DNA of 64,000 nt from Formosa haliotis (GTDB taxonomy: Bacteria; Bacteroidota; Bacteroidia; Flavobacteriales; Flavobacteriaceae). Shown piece by piece: positions 56,348-64,000 of this stretch. The notes beneath the pieces were generated by a model. It was not told where the DNA came from. It was given only the letters and a program-made list of their open reading frames with translations, and searched no databases. How positions within the stretch are numbered: the stretch's first letter is position 1; the number at the start of each line of letters is the position of its first letter. The translations under genes and the position numbers were made by a program. The stretch covers positions 2,043,501 through 2,107,500 of the forward strand of contig NZ_BDEL01000001.1 in assembly GCF_001685485.1 (NCBI RefSeq), written 5' to 3'.

Positions 56348-57156
56348 TAAAATATATAAACGAAACCACAGAATACTTATTAAATAAAGGCTTCGACAAA
56401 CCAGAAATTGGAATTATTCTTGGAACTGGATTGGGCAAATTATTAGAAGATGTAAACATCATTCACGAAGTTAGCTACAACCACATCCCCTATTTCCCTA
56501 CAGCAACGGTAGAATTTCATAAAGGAAAATTAATTTACGGCGAACTGGAAGGTAAAAAGGTTGTTGTAATGCAAGGCCGTTTTCATTTGTATGAAGGTTA
56601 CTCGCTACAAGATATTACCTACCCGGTTAGAATCATGGAAAAATTAGGCATCCATACCTTATTGGTTTCTAATGCTTCTGGTGCTGTTAATTTAGATTTC
56701 CAAAAAGGCGACTTAATGCTTATAGATGACCACATTAATTTACTTGGTGGATCGCCTTTAGCTTTTAAAGGGGTATCTAAATTGGGCGAACGTTTTGTAG
56801 ATATGAGTGCCCCATACGACAAGGCTATAAATGAAACATTTAAAAGCATTGCCAAAGCAGAAAATATTACCTTAAATACCGGTGTTTATGCCAGTATGCT
56901 AGGGCCACAATTAGAAACCCGTGCAGAATACCGCATGCTTAAAATTCTTGGTGCCGATGCGGTAGGAATGAGTACCGTTCCAGAAATTATTGTTGCCAAT
57001 CATTTAAAATTAAAGGCTGCAGCCGTTTCTGTAATCACAGATCAAGGTGATCCAGATAATTTACATCCGGTAGATATTAACGATATTATAGCGGTAGCCG
57101 AACAAGCAGAACCTAAAATGATTACGCTGTTTAAAGAGCTTATAAAAACCCTTTAA
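56344..57156 (+). CDS. Purine nucleoside phosphorylase, trimeric type
   Basis: The 270 residues fit the class of trimeric PNP: ILGTGLGKL phosphate loop (25-33), QGRFHLYEGY, SNASGAVN, and the base-binding Glu191 (PQLETRAE) and Met209 (GMSTVPE). At the position of human PNP Asn243 it has Asp233 (ITDQGD). Human-enzyme mutagenesis shows that Asp there admits 6-aminopurines such as adenosine. The gene is coupled to the TIGR04282 transferase, so it could split the adenosine-type ArsS product into adenine and an arsenoribose 1-phosphate. Ordinary purine salvage is the alternative. Confidence 0.9.
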   Translation: MIKYINETTEYLLNKGFDKPEIGIILGTGLGKLLEDVNIIHEVSYNHIPYFPTATVEFHKGKLIYGELEGKKVVVMQGRFHLYEGYSLQDITYPVRIMEKLGIHTLLVSNASGAVNLDFQKGDLMLIDDHINLLGGSPLAFKGVSKLGERFVDMSAPYDKAINETFKSIAKAENITLNTGVYASMLGPQLETRAEYRMLKILGADAVGMSTVPEIIVANHLKLKAAAVSVITDQGDPDNLHPVDINDIIAVAEQAEPKMITLFKELIKTL

Positions 57157-57175
57157 CAAGCATTAAAAAATATTA

Positions 57176-57280
57176 ATGAGGCTGTCCGAAAAGTTTAAAA
57201 ATCTATCATTCTGAATACCTATCTTCCAAAAGACATGGCTGTTCAGATTGACGAAAACGCAACATTTTAGGCAGCCTCAT
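57176..57280. repeat. 105 bp element with terminal inverted repeats
   Basis: ATGAGGCTGTCC (left) and its near-complement ending GGCAGCCTCAT (right) bound 105 bases between the phosphorylase and the sterol-desaturase gene. About 15 of the first 20 bases match, and no ORF lies inside. It resembles the small intergenic repeats or MITE-like units scattered in flavobacterial genomes. The ends could also fold as a terminator-like stem. Confidence 0.6.
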
Positions 57281-57317
57281 AAAATTAGTCCGACAACCCA
57301 TTTCAAATTTTTGAATT

Positions 57318-58208
57318 ATGGATAAATACATAGACATTATTCAACGGTCGTATTCGGGCTATTGGCGCTATTTAAAACACGAATTAATTACCGTAAACCA
57401 TTGGGATAATTATTTTTATGGTTTAATCATTATTTCCCTAATTGTTTGGGGCTTAGAAATTGCATTTCCTTGGCGTAAAAATCAGGCTATTTTCAGAAAA
57501 GATTTTTGGTTAGACACCTTTTATATGTTCTTCAATTTTTTTCTTCTGAATTTAATTGTACTCATAGCCTTATCGAATACCGCTGCACAACTTTTTAATG
57601 ATTTCTTGGGCGTTTTCGGGCTAACCCTTCAAAACTTACAACTTTTTGATGTAGACGACTTGCCAAAAGCACTCGGGCTATTCATCTTTTTTATAGTAAG
57701 CGATTTTGTACAATGGAACACACACCGCTTATTACACCACATCCCAATATTGTGGAACTTTCATAAAGTGCATCACTCTGTAAAAGAAATGGGGTTTGCC
57801 GCGCATTTACGCTACCATTGGATGGAGCCTGTTGTTTACAAGTCTTTGCTCTATATTCCTTTAGCGATAATTGGTGGTTTCGACGCACAAGATGTGGCTT
57901 TTGTTCATTTTTTCGCAATTACTATTGGGCATTTAAACCATGCCAACTTAGGTTGGAGTTACGGTCCGTTTAAATACATACTTAACAATCCTAAAATGCA
58001 TATTTGGCACCATGTAAAACACTTACCAAAAGAACACCAATCGGGCATAAACTATGGCATAACCTTAAGTATTTGGGATTATTTGTTTAAAACAAACTAT
58101 ATTCCTCATAACGGAAAAGATATAGAATTAGGGTTTGAAGGTGATGAACATTTTCCGAAACATTTTATGGGTCAGGAATTATATCCTTTAAATAGAAAAG
58201 ATGCGTAA
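57318..58208 (+). CDS. Sterol desaturase / fatty acid hydroxylase family membrane protein
   Basis: The 296 residues contain four or five membrane segments and the histidine clusters of the di-iron hydroxylase superfamily: HRLLHH, HKVHH, HLNHANLGW and HIWHHVKH. Such enzymes hydroxylate or desaturate lipids with O2 and external electrons. The C-terminus overlaps the DUF547 gene by 8 bases, so it belongs to the array. A role on a lipid carrying the arsenosugar is my inference. The substrate is unknown. Confidence 0.9.
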   Translation: MDKYIDIIQRSYSGYWRYLKHELITVNHWDNYFYGLIIISLIVWGLEIAFPWRKNQAIFRKDFWLDTFYMFFNFFLLNLIVLIALSNTAAQLFNDFLGVFGLTLQNLQLFDVDDLPKALGLFIFFIVSDFVQWNTHRLLHHIPILWNFHKVHHSVKEMGFAAHLRYHWMEPVVYKSLLYIPLAIIGGFDAQDVAFVHFFAITIGHLNHANLGWSYGPFKYILNNPKMHIWHHVKHLPKEHQSGINYGITLSIWDYLFKTNYIPHNGKDIELGFEGDEHFPKHFMGQELYPLNRKDA

Positions 58209-58902
58209 ATCTATAGTCGTACTACTTATAATTTTTGGTATTATACCCTCTGTATTTTCACAGCAGGTAAACCATGACATATGGACTACTGTTTTAAAAG
58301 AAAACGTCGATAACAACGGACATGTTAATTACAAAAACTTAAAACAACATCCACAGAATTTAAACACCTATCTCGACCTACTTTCGAAAAGTAATCCAAA
58401 TTCTAGTTGGTCTAAAAATGAAACTTTAGCCTTTTGGATTAACGCTTACAATGCCTTTACCATTAAACTGATTATAGACCATTATCCTATAAGTAGTATT
58501 AAAGATATTAGCAAACCTTGGGATACACCTTTTATCTCTATTAATAACACCTCTTATTCTTTAGGAGACGTAGAACACAATATTTTAAGAACTATAAACA
58601 AACCACAAATTCATTTTGCTATCGTGTGTGCCTCCGTGTCTTGTCCTAAATTATTAAACGAAGCCTACACTGCAACACATTTAAATGCGCAATTAGATAC
58701 TGCAGCGGTAAATTTTATCAATTCAGATAAAAACCAATTAACCGCCGGAACCATTAAACTATCTAAAATTTTTAAATGGTTTTCTAAAGACTTTAAAACC
58801 AAAGGGTCTTTAATTCAGTTTATAAATACTTATGCCAAACATCCTATAAATGCCGATGAACACATAGGATATTTAAGTTACAATTGGGATTTAAATGAGT
58901 AA
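58201..58902 (+). CDS. Exported DUF547 protein
   Basis: The 233 residues start with a signal peptide (about 1-21, SVFSQ) and carry the DUF547 domain: KNETLAFWINAYNAFTIKLI, SLGDVEHNILR, HFAIVCASVSCPKL and a C-terminal LSKIFKWFSKDF. The domain contains a conserved Cys and His suggestive of a papain-like fold, but no activity is known to me. It overlaps both neighbours by 8 bases, so it is translated with the hydroxylase-like protein and the TIGR04283 transferase. Confidence 0.88.
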   Translation: MRKSIVVLLIIFGIIPSVFSQQVNHDIWTTVLKENVDNNGHVNYKNLKQHPQNLNTYLDLLSKSNPNSSWSKNETLAFWINAYNAFTIKLIIDHYPISSIKDISKPWDTPFISINNTSYSLGDVEHNILRTINKPQIHFAIVCASVSCPKLLNEAYTATHLNAQLDTAAVNFINSDKNQLTAGTIKLSKIFKWFSKDFKTKGSLIQFINTYAKHPINADEHIGYLSYNWDLNE

Positions 58903-59596
58903 TATTTCTATAATAATACCCGTTATTAATGAAGCTAAAAATATTCAGAAATTAATACCGTATCTCCTTAACAACACGAATCCAAAAGATATTTGTTCTA
59001 TTATTATTGTTGATGGAGGAAGTACAGATGGTACTCAAAAGGTGGTTAAATCTTTTAAAAACGTTCAACTTGTTATTTCAGAAAAGGGTCGTGCAAAACA
59101 GATGAATTTAGGAGCAAAACACGCCAAAGGAACTATTTTATATTTTCTTCATGCAGATTCTTATCCGCCAAAACACTTCGACAAGGAAATCTTAAATGCT
59201 GTAAAAGATCATTATGAATCAGGATGTTTTAAAATGGCATTTACCAGTCAACATTGGTGGCTAAAATTAGCGGGATGGTTTACCCAATTTAACTGGAAAA
59301 TATCTCGTGGTGGAGATCAGAGTTTATTTGTAAGTCAATCGCTATTCCACTCCCTTGGCGGATTTGACGAAAGCTATAAAATTTACGAAGACAATCATTT
59401 TATTCAAAAACTATACAAAACATCAAACTTTAAGGTCATTCAAAAAACGCTAACCACATCTGCCAGACGATACGAAACTATGGGCATTTGGAAACTTCAA
59501 TACCACTTTTGGATGATTCACCTAAAATACAGATTAGGCGCCTCTCCTGAAACACTTTACAGCTATTATTTGAAGCACATAACTGTTAAAAACTAA
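58895..59596 (+). CDS. TIGR04283-type arsenosugar biosynthesis glycosyltransferase (GT2)
   Basis: This 233-residue GT-A enzyme has an N-terminal IIIPVINEAKNI, nucleotide-sugar site VDGGSTDGTQ, GRAKQMNLGAKHAKG and the metal-binding HADS (in place of DxD), then FYxxDNHF-like IYEDNHFIQKL. The family is named from its place in arsenosugar clusters. Together with the TIGR04282 enzyme it could transfer the arsenoribose or its aglycone. It overlaps DUF547 by 8 bases, and a 75-base gap separates it from the next gene. Confidence 0.9.
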   Translation: MSNISIIIPVINEAKNIQKLIPYLLNNTNPKDICSIIIVDGGSTDGTQKVVKSFKNVQLVISEKGRAKQMNLGAKHAKGTILYFLHADSYPPKHFDKEILNAVKDHYESGCFKMAFTSQHWWLKLAGWFTQFNWKISRGGDQSLFVSQSLFHSLGGFDESYKIYEDNHFIQKLYKTSNFKVIQKTLTTSARRYETMGIWKLQYHFWMIHLKYRLGASPETLYSYYLKHITVKN

Positions 59597-59671
59597 TAAA
59601 TTTTACTTAATTAATTTATAAAGTACATTTATGATTTGGTGTAATATTCTACTTTCACAAAAACTACCAAC

Positions 59672-61210
59672 ATGAAGCACCTTTACCTTTTCTCCCTAAT
59701 TCTGTTCTGTATATTTTCAAAATCTGTTGTTGCTCAAACCGAAATTCACGCCAGAGTAATCGACTCTATAACACAAGCTCCAATTGCATACGCTACAGTT
59801 TCGTTTAATAATACTTCCGGCGTAATTAGTAACGATGTCGGGCAATTTCAGCTTCAAATTAACACGCCAATCACAGAACAAGACTCCCTGTTTTTTAGTT
59901 GCTTAGGATTTGAATCGAAACAGTTCTCTGCCAAAACATTTCAAGACAGTCTAGTAGTTTTAAAACCAAAATCTATTGAATTAAACGAAGTGATGTTGTT
60001 CAATAAAAATTATACTGTCGATGAAATTATGGACAAGGTAGAAGAGCAACTCGATAAAAACTATACGGCAAGCTTCGAAAAAAGCAAACTCTTTTTTAGA
60101 GAGACTTACGAGTCTACCATCCTTAAAAAATCGGTAAAAATTAAAGAATCGACCATTCCTGAATTTAATCAGGAATTAACCGATAGTATTTTAAGAGATG
60201 TGCCTATAAACTCATATCATTACACCGAGATTTTAGGTGAATTATATAAGAACAAAACCGATAATTCTGCAGACACCATAACCAAATTAGATATTATAAA
60301 AGCCTCTGAATTATATGACAAAAATAATGAAATGACCTTCGAGGCTTACGAGAAGCAACTAAACGATATTGTTAAAAAACGGGTTAAACGCGATTCGTAT
60401 TTCAAAATTAAATCGGGTTGGTTTGGCACCACCCAAGATATAGATTCTACAGTTTTTCAAGACCATTCTAACACAAAATCTGAAGCTTATATAGAGGCCG
60501 AAAAGAAAAAAGAAGCGGAAAAGAAAAAGAATTTTTTAAAATACAGAAAACGTGTTATTCACAATCTTGAGAAAAATAGTTTTGTAAATAAAGACTCTTA
60601 CTTAAATTTTATTCACAAGTCTAATCGATACGAATTTGAGTTGCTTGATTATTCATTTTTAAATGATCAATACGTGTATAAAATTGCGTTTAAACCTAAA
60701 CGAAAAGAAGATTACAAAGGCGTTTTATACATAAACACAGATGATTTTGCCATAATTAGAGTCGATTTTTCGAACGTAAAATCACTAAAAACATTTAAAC
60801 TTTTAGGTGTTTCATTCGACGTGTATTTAAGAAAAGGAAGCTTAATTTACGCTAAAAACAAGGCGAATACCTATAGCTTAAAATATGCCGAAATTGAAGG
60901 TGCAAACAAAACAGGAATAGACCGTCCGCTTAAAATAATAGAAAAAAACAAACATGTTAAAGGCCGTAGAAAACAAAATGAACTTTCTGCCGATATTCAT
61001 TTTATTGCCACCAATCGTTCTAAAAAAGAAATGGTTGTATTTGAAAACGAAACCATAACCGAAGCCGACTTTAATGCCTTTACAGAGAAAGCCGACATTA
61101 AACCTATTTATCAACCCGCTTACGATCCTGAATTCTGGAAAGGATATAATATTATAGAACCAAATAAAGCCATTAAAGATTTTAAGAGTATCGATTCAGA
61201 CCAAGACTAG
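59672..61210 (+). CDS. Exported protein with carboxypeptidase-regulatory-like N-terminal domain
   Basis: The 512 residues have a signal peptide (about 1-22) and a CarboxypepD_reg-like beta domain (about 24-110, VIDSITQAPIAYATVSFNNT). The long C-terminal region is rich in Lys, Asp and Glu, with alternating strands and helices but no recognised fold. Such domains often sit on Bacteroidetes surface or TonB-linked proteins, yet no barrel is visible. It follows the arsenosugar transferase on the same strand, with enough spacing to have its own promoter. Linkage to arsenic chemistry is uncertain. Confidence 0.82.
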   Translation: MKHLYLFSLILFCIFSKSVVAQTEIHARVIDSITQAPIAYATVSFNNTSGVISNDVGQFQLQINTPITEQDSLFFSCLGFESKQFSAKTFQDSLVVLKPKSIELNEVMLFNKNYTVDEIMDKVEEQLDKNYTASFEKSKLFFRETYESTILKKSVKIKESTIPEFNQELTDSILRDVPINSYHYTEILGELYKNKTDNSADTITKLDIIKASELYDKNNEMTFEAYEKQLNDIVKKRVKRDSYFKIKSGWFGTTQDIDSTVFQDHSNTKSEAYIEAEKKKEAEKKKNFLKYRKRVIHNLEKNSFVNKDSYLNFIHKSNRYEFELLDYSFLNDQYVYKIAFKPKRKEDYKGVLYINTDDFAIIRVDFSNVKSLKTFKLLGVSFDVYLRKGSLIYAKNKANTYSLKYAEIEGANKTGIDRPLKIIEKNKHVKGRRKQNELSADIHFIATNRSKKEMVVFENETITEADFNAFTEKADIKPIYQPAYDPEFWKGYNIIEPNKAIKDFKSIDSDQD

Positions 61211-61411
61211 AGTAAATTGAACATGGCCTATATTTAAATGCTTCCACTTTTTTTCAAGAGGAAGCTTACCCCTATTCTGTTAAAAATAAGCTAGAAAGCA
61301 GATGAAACCCCTGATTTACCAAATTGATTATGCTTAAATTTAAATAAAATTGAGGGTTTTGCATTAAGTTTTCATCTATTGATGCGACATAATTATAAAT
61401 ACATTAAATCT

Positions 61412-62710
61412 ATGGAGCATATTGTAATTATTGGCAATGGTATATCTGGCGTCACTTTGGCACGTCATATTAGAAAACTATCTGACAAGAAAATCACAAT
61501 TATTTCCGCTGAAACAAAATACTTTTTCTCCCGTACCGCATTAATGTATGTGTATATGGGACATATGAAATTTGAACACACCCAACCCTACGAAAACTGG
61601 TTTTGGGAAAAGAACCGCATAGATTTAATACAAGAAACGGTTACTGCAATACATCCTGAAAGTAAAGAACTGCTGTTTAATAACAACACCACTCTTAATT
61701 ACGATAAACTCGTTATCGCCACAGGTAGCAAACCCAACAAGTTTGGATGGCCCGGACAAGATTTAAAAGGTGTTCTAGGCATGTACCATAAACAAGATTT
61801 AGACTTGCTAGAACAACTGGCACCAAACAATTCGGTGTGTAAACGAGCTGTTATCGTGGGAGGCGGACTTATAGGTATTGAACTTGCAGAAATGCTCTCG
61901 ACTAGAGATATTCCCGTAACCTTCTTGGTAAGAGAGTCTAGTTTCTGGGGCAATGTACTTCCTAAAGAGGATAGCGAATTAATTAATAAACATATTACAT
62001 CGCACCACATTGACTTAAGATTATCATCAAACTTAAAGGAAATTATTTCTGATGATTCGGGACGTGTAAAATCGATTATCATTGAAGAAACGGGAGAAGA
62101 GATTCCTTGTAATATTGTGGGACTTACAGCTGGTGTCTCTCCAAATATTGCGTTTTTAAAAGATAGTGGCATAGAGACCAATCGCGGGGTTTTGGTAAAC
62201 AAAGAGTTACAAACTAACATAAAAGACATTTATGCTATTGGCGATTGTGCCGAACAACTCCAGGCCATTGGCGAACGTCGACCAATAGAAGCGGTTTGGT
62301 ATACCGGCCGGATGATGGGAGAAACCCTAGCCCAAACCTTATGCGGAAATACCATGCCGTACAATCCGGGACATTGGTTTAATTCTGCTAAATTTTTCGA
62401 TATAGAATATCAAACTTATGGTTGGGTGTATGCAACCCCGAAACCGAAGAACACGCATTTTCACTGGCAGCATAACGACAATACAAAATGTATTACTATT
62501 GAATATGAACTTGAAACAGGAATCTTTAAAGGCATAAACACCTTTGGCATACGAATGCGTCACGACGTTTTCGATCGTTGGCTTACCGAAAATGCCACGG
62601 TTAATTATGTGATAGATCACTTAAAAGAAGCCAACTTCGACCCTGAATTTTATAAATCTTTTGAAAAAGATATTCAATCTACTTTCAAACAACAAACAGT
62701 AAGCTTATGA
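61412..62710 (+). CDS. FAD-dependent pyridine nucleotide-disulfide-type oxidoreductase
   Basis: I place the start at 61412 (MEHIVIIGNG, 432 residues), since the in-frame TTG at 61379 would add 11 residues before the FAD loop. The FAD-binding GNGISG is at the N-terminus, the NAD(P)-binding GGGLIGIELAE near 160 and the second FAD motif YAIGDCAE near 285. This is the fold of rubredoxin, ferredoxin and nitrite reductase-type enzymes. The stop overlaps the start of the 4Fe-4S membrane protein, so the two likely form an electron-transfer pair. Confidence 0.9.
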   Translation: MEHIVIIGNGISGVTLARHIRKLSDKKITIISAETKYFFSRTALMYVYMGHMKFEHTQPYENWFWEKNRIDLIQETVTAIHPESKELLFNNNTTLNYDKLVIATGSKPNKFGWPGQDLKGVLGMYHKQDLDLLEQLAPNNSVCKRAVIVGGGLIGIELAEMLSTRDIPVTFLVRESSFWGNVLPKEDSELINKHITSHHIDLRLSSNLKEIISDDSGRVKSIIIEETGEEIPCNIVGLTAGVSPNIAFLKDSGIETNRGVLVNKELQTNIKDIYAIGDCAEQLQAIGERRPIEAVWYTGRMMGETLAQTLCGNTMPYNPGHWFNSAKFFDIEYQTYGWVYATPKPKNTHFHWQHNDNTKCITIEYELETGIFKGINTFGIRMRHDVFDRWLTENATVNYVIDHLKEANFDPEFYKSFEKDIQSTFKQQTVSL

Positions 62711-64000
62711 GTCTTAAATTAAATAAAAGCATGTCGCTTTCTTCGCCAGATGCCGCCGATCTAAATACCAAACAAAAAATAGGTACGGCAATTGGTATGG
62801 TTGGGCTGTTTATTTTTGTACTCGCTATTTTTAACATTACCCTACCTCATCCTACTTTAGTTTTAATCGCAGGATTGGGCTTAATTACTTTGGGTGTTGT
62901 GGTCTTTACTCAAGGGAGTTATGCCCACAAACAACCAGGAATAAAAAATGATGCTGTTTGGTTTAAATCTATTAGTTCGCGTGGTTTCTGGGGCTGGATT
63001 ACAGGAGTAGCCCTTACTGGTTTTTACATCATCTTATACTTTTACCCGCATTTACTCGGGCTCGGAGCTAAAGGTGAACCCAACACCGGCCTTATCGCGG
63101 TTTTCGACCCTTTAAGTAGAGCCCTCAGCGGAAACCCTGCCAGTCAATGGTTTGTTTACGGAACCTTTTATACACTAGCCATAGTTGTATTCGGATATAA
63201 ATTTTTAAAAAAATATCGTCATAATAGGTACGAACAATTACGAACCTTTTCGGTGATGTTCTTTCAATTAGCCTTTGCTTTTTTTATTCCAGAGCTCATG
63301 GCTCGATTAAATTCTGATACCTTTCATTTGCCATACTACGATTTAAAAAACATGTGGCCCTTAAATTATTATAATTTTGAACAGTATCGGGTTAACGATT
63401 TTATTAATGCAGGGACCGTGGGGTTGGCTTTACTTCTCTTCGGAATTATCTCCATTTTTGTCATTTCGCCAATTTTAACCTACAAATACGGGAAACGTTG
63501 GTATTGTTCTTGGGTTTGTGGTTGCGGTGGCTTAGCCGAAACTGCTGGTGACTCTTTTAGACAGTTAAGTAACAAAAGTCTGAAAGCCTGGAAACTAGAA
63601 CAATGGTTGGTACATACTGTTTTAGTTTTTGTGGTAATAATGACCACCGCTGTCATTTTTACGTATTTAGGCTACGACCCAAATAAATATTGGTTAACAC
63701 GCGATGTATTTCTTGCCTTAGTCGGTGGATTTTTAACCCTTATATTCTCATTAACCATGATTTTTAAACGTCATGAGTTAGGTAAAGATGCCAAATACGG
63801 GGCTATAGGCTATTTTACAGTTATTGTAGTTTTAATTGCCATGTATTATTTTGGAGGCACAGATAAATTATTCTTTTTTAAAGCTGAAACACTGCGCTCT
63901 ACATACGGATTTTTAATAGGATCTATCTTTTCTGGTGTTATTGGCACAGGGTTTTATCCCATTTTAGGAAATCGCGTTTGGTGTCGTTTTGGTTGTCCTA
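62707..64000 (+). CDS. Membrane-bound 4Fe-4S protein, 3' end beyond the window
   Basis: An open frame runs from ATG 62707 to the window end without a stop (431 codons). It shows several membrane segments and paired cysteine motifs: Cys267, Cys271 and Cys273 in CSWVCGCGG, then Cys426 and Cys430 in WCRFGCP. The latter is typical of NapH/CcoG-type ferredoxin-like membrane proteins, so more cysteines should follow. It is coupled to the FAD oxidoreductase by a 4-base overlap. It might pass electrons to the hydroxylase-like or redox enzymes of the array, but that is inference. Confidence 0.88.
   Translation, partial: MSLKLNKSMSLSSPDAADLNTKQKIGTAIGMVGLFIFVLAIFNITLPHPTLVLIAGLGLITLGVVVFTQGSYAHKQPGIKNDAVWFKSISSRGFWGWITGVALTGFYIILYFYPHLLGLGAKGEPNTGLIAVFDPLSRALSGNPASQWFVYGTFYTLAIVVFGYKFLKKYRHNRYEQLRTFSVMFFQLAFAFFIPELMARLNSDTFHLPYYDLKNMWPLNYYNFEQYRVNDFINAGTVGLALLLFGIISIFVISPILTYKYGKRWYCSWVCGCGGLAETAGDSFRQLSNKSLKAWKLEQWLVHTVLVFVVIMTTAVIFTYLGYDPNKYWLTRDVFLALVGGFLTLIFSLTMIFKRHELGKDAKYGAIGYFTVIVVLIAMYYFGGTDKLFFFKAETLRSTYGFLIGSIFSGVIGTGFYPILGNRVWCRFGCP

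Noticed and set aside
61699..62229. 176-codon minus-strand ORF inside the FAD oxidoreductase gene
   Set aside because: It is fully antisense to a gene with clear FAD and NAD(P) motifs, and its translation shows no recognisable domain.

Overview
This is a 64 kb stretch of AT-rich chromosome from a member of the Bacteroidetes, almost certainly the family Flavobacteriaceae. The evidence is the flavobacterial form of the dcw cluster (mraZ to ftsZ without murF, murB or ddl), a long FtsZ tail ending in a flavobacterial-type C-terminal peptide, -7 elements of the TAnnTTTG type, a degradative-type HMG-CoA reductase followed by a GYDIA-type GHMP kinase, two POT peptide transporters, and an ISAon1-like two-ORF insertion sequence.

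Layout. 1-1773: the end of an unrecognised gene, a rhodanese-thioredoxin fusion, tRNA-Arg(TCG) and a YqeY protein. 1805-17452: the division and cell-wall cluster on the minus strand, mraZ-rsmH-ftsL-ftsI-murE-mraY-murD-ftsW-murG-murC-ftsQ-ftsA-ftsZ, headed by three decamer-spaced TACCAC boxes that look like the MraZ operator and closed by a hairpin terminator. 17638-35654: housekeeping and envelope genes (hydrolase, EngB, ABC permease, tail-specific protease, SurE, LpxB, NlpC/P60 lipoprotein, ComEC, thioredoxin, two POT transporters, a DPP-IV-type peptidase, HMG-CoA reductase and GHMP kinase). 35836-43646: an envelope-biogenesis run on the minus strand (PpiD-like foldase, CNNM/CBS protein, LptC, TPR protein, outer membrane protein, CoaX). 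43698-45332: tRNA-Phe(GAA) with a consensus promoter and terminator, then a complete 1426 bp insertion sequence with inverted repeats and an 8 bp target duplication. 45340-53818: a DUF2914 membrane protein apparently split in two, a GH3-type adenylating enzyme, a metallopeptidase, MscS, a patatin-barrel fusion and a cation/proton antiporter. 53987-64000: one long plus-strand array built round arsenosugar biosynthesis genes (AhpD-like protein, ArsS radical SAM enzyme, TIGR04282- and TIGR04283-type transferases) together with a purine nucleoside phosphorylase, a fatty-acid-hydroxylase-like membrane protein, a DUF547 protein, an FAD oxidoreductase and a membrane 4Fe-4S protein cut by the window end.

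Two things deserve attention. First, at least four genes, two of them normally essential (ftsZ, rsmH, a POT transporter, HMG-CoA reductase) and probably a fifth (DUF2914), are each broken by the loss of one base in an A/T homopolymer, always the same -1 direction. This looks like systematic homopolymer undercalling rather than biology. Second, the arsenic array contains no arsM in the window but adds a nucleoside phosphorylase with an Asp at the position that governs 6-aminopurine recognition. That suggests a route from the ArsS product, an arsenic-bearing adenosine, to an arsenoribose 1-phosphate usable by the transferases and possibly a lipid end product.
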